In this document: in pieces, positions 1 to 9,867 of the stretch
Layout: each line of letters opens with the position of its first letter
How positions within the stretch are numbered: the first letter of the stretch is position 1
Origin: Dyadobacter fermentans DSM 18053
Lineage (GTDB): Bacteria > Bacteroidota > Bacteroidia > Cytophagales > Spirosomataceae
Reading direction: 5' to 3'
Length of the DNA stretch: 64,000 bases
Assembly (NCBI RefSeq): GCF_000023125.1
Contig: NC_013037.1
Span: forward strand, 62,001 to 126,000
Notes under the pieces: model-generated
Seen by the model: only the letters and a program-made list of their open reading frames with translations
Databases searched by the model: none
Told to the model about the DNA's origin: nothing
Made by a program: the position numbers and the translations under genes

Positions 1-1268
1 CTCCATACTGTTGGTAGGAAATAGGTAGGGAAATGGAGATCTCACGATCCCTATGGAAAGTAGGCGTTACGGAAATGAGGTTTACGGGATACAGCTTGTT
101 GAGATTTTTTCCGCTGTTCAAACTTACAGCCAATTCGCTCGTTAAGCTCAGACGACGAAGACCAAAATAGCTTGCCTGTAAGCGGAGCATCGTTGGCAGG
201 GAGATGTCATATTTGCCGGTATCTACTGCCTTTCTTGAAAAAAAGCGGGGATATTTATCAAATACTCTCGTGGTTTGACTGAATGAAGAATTAGCAAAAT
301 TGTTGTTGAAATACAGCTGCTGACTGGGAGATATATGAACGTCGTAGCTTTTGCTGAATGAGCTATCGGCACGATAGCTCGCTTTACCAATATCTGTGAC
401 AGAAATACCCAGAACGAAGTTGATAGGAAGATTTCTGGATTTACGAAATGCATAGGTCAATCCCAGGTCTGCCGCAATACTCGCTCTCTGGAAACCAACC
501 AGGTTACCGAATGTCGCGTCACCAAAAAAGTTGCCTGAAGTGCGCGCAGTTACCGATCCAGTGGCATCAGTAAGATAACTCGTCTGAGTGGGAGTCGATT
601 TAATGATGCCTTCCAGTTGAGCAGTCTCCAGTGTCGTGTTTGCAATGCCATTTACATATTTTAGCGTGCCGCCGATGGTCCAGGAGTGGAATTCATTGGA
701 CTTGAATTCGTATGCGGCCACAGCACCGAGCTCGGAAAACATGGTAATGTTAGCTTTTGAGTTTTCCGCTCTGGGAAGTACATATGGATACTCATGAATC
801 ACCTTGGTCAGTTCACCAATTTCGGATACTAATCGTCCATCTACTTCCCAATAGTTAGCGTGCAGACGAGCACGCGTGGTAAGGCCGACTACGAGACGAT
901 TGCTAATTCTATATGAGAAAGAGGGGCCACGCAGATCGAGCGCGCCAGCCCCTGTGGAAATTTTTGAAGTGCCGAGCACATCGGATCGCAATAGATCGGC
1001 GCTTAGTTTGAAAATGCTTTTTAGTTGGATATCAGCCGTGTTCGATGATAAGTTGTAGTCCAATGAGAATACGTTGACGTTCCATCTACTTTCTTTATTA
1101 AATACACCTAGCATGGAAGGGTTCTTAAATGCCCATAGAATTGCAGGTTCCGGTGGCTCCGGATTTGGCGAAATTGCTTCCGATTGCGCAAATACTTTTC
1201 CTATTGAAAGGATCAAAAGTAATCGAACCAATTTCCATCGACTCCTCGGCGACTGTGTATTTGTCATT
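1..1268 (-). CDS. Outer-membrane protein, partial (DUF5723-like), 3' end outside window
   Basis: A continuous minus-strand reading frame runs from an ATG at 1268 to the left edge, about 422 codons with no stop, so the C-terminus lies outside the window. It begins with a short basic segment and a hydrophobic stretch ending in FAQ, a likely signal peptide cleaved near residue 28. The rest alternates aromatic and polar residues in short strands, with phrases such as NPSMLG near the start and GISVTDIG in the middle, which recall the Bacteroidota DUF5723 outer-membrane family. The family call is inference. It is the last visible gene of the exopolysaccharide locus, 20 bases downstream of the Wzi-like gene, and may share its transcript. 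Confidence 0.6.
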
Positions 1269-1288
1269 CGAAATGTGAGTTAGTGCTG

Positions 1289-2863
1289 TTAAAATCGGAG
1301 TGACTTTTTTACATTGATAAGCAGTCCGAATGAATTATAAAGTAATTGTCCACTATCAAATGCTCCTGCAATACCGCACTGCCAATCTTTGGCAAATGAT
1401 CTGCTAACCTCTAAATATCCGGAGAATTGATTAACCTTTTCGAAATAGGGTGGATCTATTACAAATCTGTCCTTCCCAAGTGAAGTACCAATGGGACTAC
1501 TTCCGTAAGTTCCATAATTCATTGAGTATGAAAGCTTCGTCTTGATATTATATTTGTTGATATGTCCTTCCATTCCACCATGAAAGGCAATAACCCTGTT
1601 GTTTACGAAATATTCGTCCTGCCGGTACCGAAGATTGCTTCGACCCTCATGGCGAGGTGTAACAAATGGATTGCCGATTCCGACCCCTTTGTAAGACCAT
1701 CCGGAAGCGTACATGAAGTTATTGTAATATTGTTCGTCGCCAGATTTCGTGACAGGTGACCATAATTCCCCCGCTTGATTTTTGGAATAGAAGAGTTCCA
1801 ACACAATCTTCTCCCACCCAGACCTTGATGCGATCTTGTTTTTCAAGGAGATCCCGGTCAGGCCGTCACGCACATTTGCCAGACGCGCCAGTGCCCCCAC
1901 ATCATAAAACTGTTGCCTGTAAACAAATAAGTGCGCGTTATTCCAGTCATAAGTAATTCCCAGATCAATGGAGCCCAGCTGATTTCCCAGCTTAGTCTTA
2001 AAATTCTGAGATCCAACCCACGTTTTCCCGGTTACAGCATGGTAAAACGATTCGAATTTATCCAGATTGAAATCTCTTAGGAATTTCCTTTCATTACCAT
2101 ACATTACCTGGTGGTTGAAGCCGGCAATTACATTTAATCGCCACTCCGGCTTGCCCAGTCTGCCGTAGAGCGATTTCTGGTGAAAATAAGATTTTACTTC
2201 TTTTACACTTTCTATGTAGTTGAACGGGTCAGAATGATTAATCGGAGTCGTGCCGAACCAGCCGTAAACAAAATTCCCTTTGAAAGCTAACAGGCCCTCC
2301 CAAATTGGTATCCTGTAAAACTCCGGAATGGCAATTTGCAGTTTGGGGATACCAAGAGCATTACCCGAAACAGCGAAAGCCCCGGTCGATAAAGTACTGT
2401 CTGCCAGTCCCATCATATCTTTGGATCTCCCTGCTCTCAGCTCAAAGATTCCTAACCTGGCTTTTGCGTAAGCTTCAATAAGCAGTAAGTCAGTCCGATT
2501 ACCTAAATTGAAGCGCCCCTCCACAGCCGTTCCCCAATCAAAAAACTTCTTTTCCGGATTAGATGTGTAGTCCCTGGAAATTCGTCCAATCCATGCTGTT
2601 GAAGGCCCGTCTAATGGAACGCTGCCAAATTGATTTGCTCGCATCCAAAAAGGGACATGGTTGTCGGAAGTGACAATACCCTGAGCCTCGAGACTTGCCT
2701 TGAATTGCCTGGAAAGGCTGTCTTCGGCCGAAATATTGGTATTACCACGTGCATCTACATCCGTCTTGATTTCACCGAGCTGACGGGTGGTGACTGCCAT
2801 AACGTCTGAGCAGACCGATGATATTGAACAAATTGTGGATGCTATTAAGAATTTGTAATTCAT
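1289..2863 (-). CDS. Capsule assembly Wzi family outer-membrane protein
   Basis: This 524-residue protein has an N-terminal signal peptide (hydrophobic stretch to about residue 24) followed by a long stretch of alternating aromatic and polar residues typical of a beta-barrel. The motif VPFWMRANQFG near residue 70 is characteristic of Bacteroidota Wzi-family proteins, and it ends in an aromatic residue (SLRF), as outer-membrane barrels often do. Wzi proteins in Enterobacteria attach capsular polysaccharide to the outer surface. Here it sits at the end of a Wzx/Wzy-type polysaccharide locus, which fits surface retention of the exported polymer. The start is the only ATG placed before the signal peptide. 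Confidence 0.85.
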   Translation of the reverse strand: MNYKFLIASTICSISSVCSDVMAVTTRQLGEIKTDVDARGNTNISAEDSLSRQFKASLEAQGIVTSDNHVPFWMRANQFGSVPLDGPSTAWIGRISRDYTSNPEKKFFDWGTAVEGRFNLGNRTDLLLIEAYAKARLGIFELRAGRSKDMMGLADSTLSTGAFAVSGNALGIPKLQIAIPEFYRIPIWEGLLAFKGNFVYGWFGTTPINHSDPFNYIESVKEVKSYFHQKSLYGRLGKPEWRLNVIAGFNHQVMYGNERKFLRDFNLDKFESFYHAVTGKTWVGSQNFKTKLGNQLGSIDLGITYDWNNAHLFVYRQQFYDVGALARLANVRDGLTGISLKNKIASRSGWEKIVLELFYSKNQAGELWSPVTKSGDEQYYNNFMYASGWSYKGVGIGNPFVTPRHEGRSNLRYRQDEYFVNNRVIAFHGGMEGHINKYNIKTKLSYSMNYGTYGSSPIGTSLGKDRFVIDPPYFEKVNQFSGYLEVSRSFAKDWQCGIAGAFDSGQLLYNSFGLLINVKKSLRF

Positions 2864-2940
2864 TTTACGGATGCTTTTTTGTTTATTTTAGGGCAAAATG
2901 ATCAGCAATTAGTCCCTGTCAATCATTGAAGGGAATCGAC

Positions 2941-4305
2941 TTACTTGAATCTGAAAAGGAATGCTTCCCCAACACGTGTCGAGTCTCGTAGCATTGCACT
3001 TCGGTTTGAGATACGGAACATCTTTTCGGCGTTTTTTGAAGGTCCCATCAAACTGTCCAGCTGGTATATCTGTACTTCTTTATTGCTAACTGGAAATTGG
3101 ACGGCTTCATCTAAGGAAAGAAAGACGCAAAGAATGTCATTGGTGCCCGGCTTTCTACCCCACAAAAGGCCACTTGACATTCCAGCCGTGGGACTCTTAT
3201 ACTCATTATTAAGAAATATCCTGTCGTTTAGGGGGGTGTCATTCAAATTTTCCCAGTTGGGTAATACCCGAATCAACTTTAACCGGGCAGGAACCTCCGC
3301 AATATTCTTAAAGTCCGGCATGTTTCCTGTGCCGCCAAACCTCCCGTACCACGAAAACCAGGCGCCGTTAATTGCCATTGTAGCCGCAATCGTCCTGTTC
3401 TCCACTTCTCCAAAAACATTTGGCGTGGTGCTTGCCAATTGACTTTTCTTAATTTTGCCTGAACTTAAAATTCTCGGATCCGAAACAAATTTCAAATCAC
3501 TTGCTTCCTGACATAACAAATCGGGCATGATGGAATCCGGAACATTATGGGTTGCTACCACTTTTACCCAATCATCATAAATCTTGGCGGGTTCCATAAT
3601 TATTCTTGCGTCGGGATAACGTTGCCGCATAGCGGCGAAAAGCACCTGGTAGTAAGCGGTTCGACCGCGGGTGTAAGATGGTTTACTCTGCTGGCGTAAA
3701 GTTTGGTTTTTACTTTGCCAGTATTCCAGTGTCACTTGTTTTCCACCCTTTTGAGCGGGGGCACTCCAGAAGTCACCGGTTAATTGGGGAACGTCCCATG
3801 CGAATCCGGCGAACTTGAATTTCGGATTTCGTGATTCTATTTCTCTCACTTTTTTCAATATTTCCTGCACCGCCCAATTCACGACATCTTTGTTTCGGAA
3901 GTCCAGCTCGACAGAAAAGTCAGTTTCGTTAAAGAACCAGCCAGTTGCCATATTACGAGGAAATTGTTGGTCTGGCTCGCTTACGGTACAGTGCTGCTCA
4001 TAAAAGCGAACATCCTTTTCAGGATAGGTTCGGTTTAGGCTTAGGGTCCGCTTATAGATTGTATACTCGGGAGACTCAAGGTAAAAATGTAAGTTATCTG
4101 ACAGGGGGTCATTCTCCATGCCCTGCTGATAAAATACATATCGATATCCCATATTTCGCGCGTAGACGAGATTGTCATGCGCTTTTCCTCTCCATGCAAT
4201 CCCATAAAAGTTTTTAAATGTTTCGTGCTGCGCAAAGCACCTGCCACACCAGGATACAATTAGTAGGATCGTAAATAGTTTAAATCGTGTTCTCAGAGAG
4301 ACCAT
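2941..4305 (-). CDS. Secreted protein of unknown function, possible TIM-barrel glycosidase
   Basis: This 454-residue protein starts with a clear signal peptide ending near CFAQ (residue 26). The body has alternating helix and strand segments, with phrases such as FYGIAWRG, FAGFAWDVPQL and ARIIMEPAKIYDDW. Acidic residues sit at the ends of predicted strands, as in TIM-barrel glycoside hydrolases, but I do not recognise a specific family. It lies between the last glycosyltransferase and the Wzi-like gene, so a role in trimming, modifying or releasing the polymer is plausible. That role is inferred only from position and general architecture. Confidence 0.55.
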   Translation of the reverse strand: MVSLRTRFKLFTILLIVSWCGRCFAQHETFKNFYGIAWRGKAHDNLVYARNMGYRYVFYQQGMENDPLSDNLHFYLESPEYTIYKRTLSLNRTYPEKDVRFYEQHCTVSEPDQQFPRNMATGWFFNETDFSVELDFRNKDVVNWAVQEILKKVREIESRNPKFKFAGFAWDVPQLTGDFWSAPAQKGGKQVTLEYWQSKNQTLRQQSKPSYTRGRTAYYQVLFAAMRQRYPDARIIMEPAKIYDDWVKVVATHNVPDSIMPDLLCQEASDLKFVSDPRILSSGKIKKSQLASTTPNVFGEVENRTIAATMAINGAWFSWYGRFGGTGNMPDFKNIAEVPARLKLIRVLPNWENLNDTPLNDRIFLNNEYKSPTAGMSSGLLWGRKPGTNDILCVFLSLDEAVQFPVSNKEVQIYQLDSLMGPSKNAEKMFRISNRSAMLRDSTRVGEAFLFRFK

Positions 4306-4329
4306 ATCTTCGAGGTTATTCCTGTTACA

Positions 4330-5436
4330 CTACCGTTTACCGCAGGCGCGTTCGTACACTTCCAAAGTTTGCCGAGCTATTTGTGCCCAGTCATACCTGC
4401 TCATATCGTAGTTCTGTAAGGGTGAATGATTCGATATCTTTTCGCGTATCTTTTTGGCTAAACTGTCGATATTTCCTACTTCGAAATAGAAATCTTGGGG
4501 AAGGCAAACTTCTTTATTGGCGTCGATATCGCTAGCCAGAATATCTAGTTGGTAACTCATTGCCTCCAATAAGGAAATCGGGAGGCCTTCATAGAATGAG
4601 GGTAGAATAAACAGGCGGGCGGATGTATACAATTGGTAAAGTTTTTCTCCTTTGATAAACCCAGTTAAAACAATTCCATTTTTCCTGGCTGTATCTTTCA
4701 GGGTCGATGAGTATGGTGACTCATGATCTGCATCTCCTGCTATCACTAGCTTATAATCGTTACTCACATTTGATTGCAAGTAGGCTTGAATTAGGTAGTC
4801 GAAACCTTTTTCAGGTACGAAGCGGCCCAATGTAAATATGTACTTGCCCTTTTTCAGACCCAGACTTTCCAGGTAATCCGTTTCCTGATTTTTATTTGCT
4901 GTGGGCACTCCGTTAGGAATCAGAACAAAGTCACTACGATTATATTTCCTTTCGATAAGAGAACCAATTCCCTCTGAAATTACGATCACCTTATTTGCGT
5001 AACGAACACCAGCTTGTTCGCCAAGCTGTAAAACTTTCTTTGCCAGATTGCCCCATTTTTTCCTTTCGTAGTCAGGGCCATGATGGGTCATCACTACGTT
5101 CAGCCCGAGCAAGCGTGCGAAAGGCGTCATGATTGACGGGCCTACCGCATGTATATGCAGAATGTCAGGCCGTTTCCACGCCGCATAAACAACCGACAGA
5201 AAAGTATGCAAGAAAGCTTCCAGCGATTTGCTCCTGGGAGAAAATAAAGTAACGATCTTCACTCCCTGATATTCTGAGATATCATTGGTCGGATCTACAA
5301 AGCCGCTTCTTCTGATAATTGTGACATCGTGCCCGGCGCCAGCGTCTGCTATTAAAGGAAAAATTTCCTGGCAATGCGTTTCAACCCCGCCTTGAATATT
5401 TGGAATACCACGTGTTCCCGTGACAATAATTTTCAT
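4330..5436 (-). CDS. Glycosyltransferase family 4
   Basis: This 368-residue protein has the two-lobed GT4 (GT-B fold) pattern. The N-terminal acceptor lobe starts MKIIVTGTRGIPNIQGGVE, a form seen in DUF1972/rhamnosyltransferase-like GT4 enzymes. The C-terminal donor lobe carries FTLGRFVPEKGFD (about residue 200) and the conserved FYEGLPISLLEAM segment with the two acidic residues of the EX7E motif (about 280-290). It would add a sugar from a nucleotide donor to the lipid-linked repeat unit at the inner membrane. Its start overlaps the stop of the upstream gene by one base (TAATG), which indicates translational coupling. Donor and acceptor cannot be deduced. Confidence 0.88.
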   Translation of the reverse strand: MKIIVTGTRGIPNIQGGVETHCQEIFPLIADAGAGHDVTIIRRSGFVDPTNDISEYQGVKIVTLFSPRSKSLEAFLHTFLSVVYAAWKRPDILHIHAVGPSIMTPFARLLGLNVVMTHHGPDYERKKWGNLAKKVLQLGEQAGVRYANKVIVISEGIGSLIERKYNRSDFVLIPNGVPTANKNQETDYLESLGLKKGKYIFTLGRFVPEKGFDYLIQAYLQSNVSNDYKLVIAGDADHESPYSSTLKDTARKNGIVLTGFIKGEKLYQLYTSARLFILPSFYEGLPISLLEAMSYQLDILASDIDANKEVCLPQDFYFEVGNIDSLAKKIREKISNHSPLQNYDMSRYDWAQIARQTLEVYERACGKR

Positions 5437-6491
5437 TAGCTTTCAATTAATTGGACATAAGATTCTCTGAACTTATCCATCGAGAATTCGTTGATGAGGT
5501 GTTCCTTGCTTTTCTTACCCATTTCAGCCCTTCTGTCAGGATCGGTAATGAGGCATTGCAGCTTGCCAGCAATCGCATCGACATCCTTCACATCGCAGAG
5601 AAATCCATTTAGGTTCTCTTGGATCAATGCGTTGTTGTCGCCCACGTTCGTTGCAACAATGGGGAGATCCGCATTCATTGCCTCCATAATCGAATTACTG
5701 GTGCCTTCAAAAAGCGAAGTCGACAGGTAGATATGAGAGCGGTTGAGTAATTCCGGAATATTATTTGGATTAATATGAACTTCCACAATCTCCGTTAAAT
5801 TCAAAAGCTTGATCTGCGCACGAATTTCTTGCTCAAGTTCGCCATATCCCACGATGGTGAAAATGATGTTCGCACTATTACTTTTTAACGAAGCGATTAC
5901 CTTTAATGCAGTATTGTAGTCCTTCTGTGCCACAAATCGACCCACCGTAATAATGCGGGTTACATTATCCTCGGGTTTTTTAGTGTACGCTGAAATATTT
6001 TCAAAGCAGTTTGGGATGACGACCATTTTTTCGTTCGCAAAGCCTTGCGTCAAAAAGTAGCTCTTGCCTGAATGGCAGTTCAGGACGGTCCGCGTTGCAT
6101 ATCGATTGGTTATGAAGCGATCCGCAATTGCCTTGGCAGGGGGAAGGTAAGCGTTTCGTATGCCGGGAAAATAGCTCTTTACACCGGCAACTTTCCCTGC
6201 AAGCGCTGCAAATGCGTTGGCGGCAGTCAAATAACTGAAAATACAATCTACCCGATTTGATTTCAAGTAATTTGTTAATTGGGAAAAGCGACTGAACAGG
6301 TTGCCGTGGCATTTAAGAACATTGATCCTTGGGTTTTGAGATAACAGATCCATGTATTGTTGATGTACGTACTGATCATTGAAAACTACATACGTTACAT
6401 TATACAATTTACATAATGATATGGCTAGCAGCACAGACTGTTTTTCAGCGCCACCGCTTGTGAGATTTTTGACTAAAACAACAATATTCAC
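5436..6491 (-). CDS. Glycosyltransferase family 4
   Basis: This 351-residue GT4 enzyme starts with NIVVLVKNLTSGGAEKQ, the typical N-terminal glycine-rich loop that precedes the acceptor lobe. The donor lobe has ITVGRFVAQKDY (about residue 185) and STSLFEGTSNSIMEAM (about 260-275), which contains the EX7E acidic pair. It resembles enzymes that extend lipid-linked oligosaccharides in polysaccharide loci. The stop codon overlaps the start of the next GT4 by one base, and the upstream acyltransferase ends 22 bases before it, so these genes almost certainly share an mRNA. The sugar specificity is unknown. Confidence 0.88.
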   Translation of the reverse strand: MNIVVLVKNLTSGGAEKQSVLLAISLCKLYNVTYVVFNDQYVHQQYMDLLSQNPRINVLKCHGNLFSRFSQLTNYLKSNRVDCIFSYLTAANAFAALAGKVAGVKSYFPGIRNAYLPPAKAIADRFITNRYATRTVLNCHSGKSYFLTQGFANEKMVVIPNCFENISAYTKKPEDNVTRIITVGRFVAQKDYNTALKVIASLKSNSANIIFTIVGYGELEQEIRAQIKLLNLTEIVEVHINPNNIPELLNRSHIYLSTSLFEGTSNSIMEAMNADLPIVATNVGDNNALIQENLNGFLCDVKDVDAIAGKLQCLITDPDRRAEMGKKSKEHLINEFSMDKFRESYVQLIES

Positions 6492-6513
6492 GTGATTCGG
6501 AGTTGATGAGTGA

Positions 6514-7011
6514 TTACAAAGCTGAGTACATTTTTTTATAATAGGCAGCCTTTTGGTCAGCGCTCATTTTCTTGGTTTCGCGAACATCCTTTTGAATCTT
6601 TTGATAGTATTCATCGGTGGTTTTAATCACGCGTGCAGGTATGCCCACAGCAACGGAGTTAGAAGGGATGTCTTTCGTGACTACTGACATAGCACCCACG
6701 ACCACATTGTCTCCGATTGTTACGCCAGGCAAAATGATGGTTCCGTAGCCGAGGTAAACGTTGTCGCCTATCGTAACAGTCTTGATGATATCCCAAGTCG
6801 GATGCTGATCCCTGAATATCCAAACCCCTCCATCATGCGTCTCAAAATGGACCTTTGTGGCTGAGACGTGGTTACCGATCTTTACAAGGTAGGGTTCGGT
6901 GCTGAAAGAGATTTTGTAAAACCTGCATCTTTCTCCCACCGTCGCGCCTAGCTCTCTTGCCCACTTTACCGGGTTGAAGAGCCTTAGATATAACAAATAT
7001 ATTTTTTTCAT
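6514..7011 (-). CDS. Hexapeptide-repeat acyltransferase
   Basis: This 165-residue protein has the repeated isoleucine/valine-glycine hexapeptides of a left-handed beta-helix, such as VTIGDNVYLGYGTIILPGV and IGDNVVVGAMSV, and ends in the usual VGIPARVIK segment. A histidine in the FETHDGG region (about residue 58) may be the catalytic base, as in WbbJ/NodL-type O-acetyltransferases. It probably acetylates a sugar in the repeat unit. Its leader, about 100 bases long after the upstream GT4, contains AACTCAACGTT at 7035-7044, a near copy of the motif found before the export genes. Confidence 0.85.
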   Translation of the reverse strand: MKKIYLLYLRLFNPVKWARELGATVGERCRFYKISFSTEPYLVKIGNHVSATKVHFETHDGGVWIFRDQHPTWDIIKTVTIGDNVYLGYGTIILPGVTIGDNVVVGAMSVVTKDIPSNSVAVGIPARVIKTTDEYYQKIQKDVRETKKMSADQKAAYYKKMYSAL

Positions 7012-7107
7012 GTCTGAAAATATTAAGAATAGAACGTTGAGTTATAGACGCAAAACCAAGCAAACAAGCAACACTATTTAAGCTTTAAGTGGTGTTTATG
7101 GAGCAGA

Positions 7108-8199
7108 TTAACTTTCATAAAGCTGGTAGTAATTATTCCCACATACCTCTATTGAAAAATTTTCGGTATAGAGCCGATTGATTTCACTCTTATCGATACC
7201 ATCTTTGTTTAAAAGAAATTTTTTCAATGTCTTGATATACTGTTCCTCGCTGAAGTCACTGGATACAAATCCTGTTTTACCGTTTTCTATGATATCGACA
7301 ACACCACTAACCGGAGTGCTTACCAGCGTACAACCGCAAGCCAGCGCCTCAATAAGTGTGATTGGCATACCTTCAAATAGCGACGAAATACAGTAAACAT
7401 CACATAAAAAGAAGTAGTCTGCTACGTTTTTTTTGGGACCCAGGAATTGAATGTTCTCATCACTCATTTCCTTCAAGGCTTTGCCCAGGTCAGAATTGTC
7501 ATAACCATCCCCGATGATCATGAGCTTCAATTTAAATCCTTGGATACGTAGGGCCTTTACTGAATTAATGAGCAGACCAAGATTCTTTTGTGAGGAACAC
7601 TTTGCAATTGTAAGCAGTAATGTATTGTCCTCTTTGCGAAACGCATCTGTATATGACTTGGCTTCATGGAAAAGATTGGTCTTTTCGGGACGAGACCTGC
7701 CGTTATAAACAATTGTATCATTAGAAAGCCCTGTGTACGCTCTATATGATTTGCTATTAGTCACGGATATAGTAGCCACCTTTATCAAATCAAGTCTGGA
7801 TAGAAACTTGACTATATATTTTAGCTTTCCAGGTAGGTCTACTCTCGCAATATTGTGTACCGTGTAGACATACTTACATCTCTTGTACAGTAATATCGTC
7901 AACAGGAGGTAGTCAAGGACACAATGAATATGAACAACATCGGGTTTTAAAAATTTGATTTTTTTATAAAGCTCGATGAGATAAGAGAAATTAAACCCAT
8001 CCTCAAAGTTCATTTTAACGACCTTTACGGGCTTGTCCAGCTCAGAGACATAAAAGTCTTCGTTTCGTTCGCTTCGGCTTTTAAGTATGATTACCGTGAC
8101 CTCATCTTCCCGCCTGAGTGCAAACTGGTTGCATAGTTCTACCACCAAACGCTCGGCCCCCCCAGGATTAAGCGCGTGGATTGTTTGTATTATTTTCAT
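7108..8199 (-). CDS. Glycosyltransferase family 4
   Basis: This 363-residue GT4 enzyme begins MKIIQTIHALNPGGAERLV, the classic N-terminal loop. It has HIHCVLDYLL and YTVHNIARVDLP in the acceptor lobe, then LLTIAKCSSQKNLGLL (about residue 200) and ISSLFEGMPITLIEALACG (about 270-290), which holds the EX7E acidic residues in the donor lobe. It is predicted to act on the cytoplasmic face of the inner membrane in repeat-unit assembly. It lies between two acyltransferase genes, and its coding sequence is visibly AT-rich compared with the genes beyond 22 kb. Confidence 0.88.
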   Translation of the reverse strand: MKIIQTIHALNPGGAERLVVELCNQFALRREDEVTVIILKSRSERNEDFYVSELDKPVKVVKMNFEDGFNFSYLIELYKKIKFLKPDVVHIHCVLDYLLLTILLYKRCKYVYTVHNIARVDLPGKLKYIVKFLSRLDLIKVATISVTNSKSYRAYTGLSNDTIVYNGRSRPEKTNLFHEAKSYTDAFRKEDNTLLLTIAKCSSQKNLGLLINSVKALRIQGFKLKLMIIGDGYDNSDLGKALKEMSDENIQFLGPKKNVADYFFLCDVYCISSLFEGMPITLIEALACGCTLVSTPVSGVVDIIENGKTGFVSSDFSEEQYIKTLKKFLLNKDGIDKSEINRLYTENFSIEVCGNNYYQLYES

Positions 8200-8267
8200 T
8201 TTGAAAAATTTGAGGGTTTTATCTGGAATGACTAGTGTCGCGTTTGCAAGCTTTTTACAGAAATTGC

Positions 8268-8837
8268 TTAGATAGTGTTAAGAAAATTTAATGCATTCTC
8301 TCGCTTCTTGACTATTACAGCTGGTACCCCCGCAACCATGCAATTATCCGGAACGTCTTTTGTTACTACCGAATTTGCCGCCACTACCACGTTGTTCCCT
8401 ATTCGAACATTGCCTAAAACTTTGCTGCCTAGTCCCAGGAAACAATTGTCCCCAATGCGAGGCGCCTCACCCCGTTCATTTTGGCCGATGGTGACGCCGG
8501 GGTAGACACAAAGGTTCTTTCCAATCCTTGCCTTGCCATTGATAATAATATGTCCAAAGTGATAGAAGATAATACCTGGCCCACATGTATTTAAACCGAT
8601 TTGAAAACCAAGCTTGTAAGAGAGCGCCCGCATCTTGTATGTATGATAACCTTTTAGTATCCTGTGTGACAATGCTCGTCCTGAATTATTCAAGTAGTAC
8701 TCAGCGTGTCGGAGATGATACAAATACCTAACGATATATGCTTCTTGCCGTTTGAGAACGTAATCAGCAAACGTGGCCTGATAGAACTTTTTGTCCTCAT
8801 TTAGATAATTTCTTAAGTCGGTCTTGCTAAGTATCAT
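8268..8837 (-). CDS. Serine acetyltransferase-like O-acetyltransferase
   Basis: This 189-residue protein has a helical N-terminal half (residues 1-90) and a left-handed beta-helix C-terminal half with hexapeptides such as IGKNLCVYPGVTIG and VRIGNNVVVAANSVV. It ends with VAGVPAVIV. FYHFGHIIING (about residue 105) resembles the catalytic histidine region of the serine acetyltransferase (LbH_SAT) family. Within a polysaccharide locus such enzymes usually acetylate sugars, not serine, so a cysteine-biosynthesis role is unlikely here. It sits 16 bases downstream of the GT2 gene and 68 bases before the GT4 gene, in the same direction. Confidence 0.82.
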   Translation of the reverse strand: MILSKTDLRNYLNEDKKFYQATFADYVLKRQEAYIVRYLYHLRHAEYYLNNSGRALSHRILKGYHTYKMRALSYKLGFQIGLNTCGPGIIFYHFGHIIINGKARIGKNLCVYPGVTIGQNERGEAPRIGDNCFLGLGSKVLGNVRIGNNVVVAANSVVTKDVPDNCMVAGVPAVIVKKRENALNFLNTI

Positions 8838-8853
8838 GTTCTGTCTGGAATGA

Positions 8854-9867
8854 CTATGAACTTTTTATTTTGAGTAGATAGTAATAGCTTTTTAAAAACG
8901 AGTCTAATAAAAAATAGACATTGCTTTTCTGTACATTTTCATACACCCGGGCAAGAAACTTATTGGATATGCCGAAATTTATATCGGCACAGTCGGGATT
9001 TATTGCTCTAAACTTCCGTAGGTTAATTTTTCGCTCGCTGTATTGATATCTGCCTGATAGGAACAGGACACTGTGAAAATTGCTACACAGGCTCATGTAA
9101 TTTGAATAGAAAAGCTTGGAAGGATTTAATCCGGAGCTAGTGAGCTCGTGTGACAGCTGATTAAGCTTTGAATACACGAAAATAATGTCTTCACACGTAT
9201 TCCGGAATTTGTTAATACGAAACCCATCTCGCCAGTAATGGTAAGACGGTGCTCGTGACACCTTGACGTTGTTAACAAAGCGAAGATATGATAGTACGAA
9301 CAAAGTGTCTTCTCCCAGCCTTACTGAGGTGTCAAAAAGAACACTGTTTTCTAAAATAATGCGCTTGTCGAAAAGTTTTCCCCAAACTGGACGAACTAAA
9401 TGATGATTAATGATTTGATTTATGATAACGGTTGAATTTCCAAATGAGCCGGCACCAGGTTCAAGGTCTATTGTTTCTTCTATCGTCGATTTGCCGTCTT
9501 GGTGAATGGTGCATCCACAAATGGAAAAATCAGCATTTGAATCGTACAAGTTCAGGAGGTAATCTGAATCTACGAAATCATCTGCATCAATGAAAGTTAT
9601 ATAGTCGCCGCTCGCATGCCTGATTCCTACATTGCGGGCATTGCTTACACCTCCATTGCTAATGGTCAAAACTTTGAATCTGAAATCAGCTGAACAGGTT
9701 TCCTCACAAATCTTTTGTGAAAGATCGCTGCTGCCATCATTAACAAGAATCACTTCAAAGTCTACAAATGCCTGCTGCTTTATAGACTCGATGCACCTTT
9801 CCAGTGTCTTTTCGCCATTATATATGGGAACTATAACGGAAATTGGTTTTCGGTTGCTTGTATCCAT
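8854..9867 (-). CDS. Glycosyltransferase family 2
   Basis: This 337-residue GT-A enzyme starts with ISVIVPIYNGEKTLERC, the standard GT2 opening. It has VNDGSSD at about residue 41 and YITFIDADDFVDS at about 90, which provides the DXD metal/nucleotide-binding site. The C-terminal 200 residues are less conserved, and hydrophobic helices near the end may associate with the membrane. It would transfer a sugar to the growing repeat unit. Its first 50 bases overlap the 3' end of the Wzy-like gene in another frame, a long overlap for neighbouring genes but consistent with the start needed before the GT2 motif. Confidence 0.88.
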   Translation of the reverse strand: MDTSNRKPISVIVPIYNGEKTLERCIESIKQQAFVDFEVILVNDGSSDLSQKICEETCSADFRFKVLTISNGGVSNARNVGIRHASGDYITFIDADDFVDSDYLLNLYDSNADFSICGCTIHQDGKSTIEETIDLEPGAGSFGNSTVIINQIINHHLVRPVWGKLFDKRIILENSVLFDTSVRLGEDTLFVLSYLRFVNNVKVSRAPSYHYWRDGFRINKFRNTCEDIIFVYSKLNQLSHELTSSGLNPSKLFYSNYMSLCSNFHSVLFLSGRYQYSERKINLRKFRAINPDCADINFGISNKFLARVYENVQKSNVYFLLDSFLKSYYYLLKIKSS

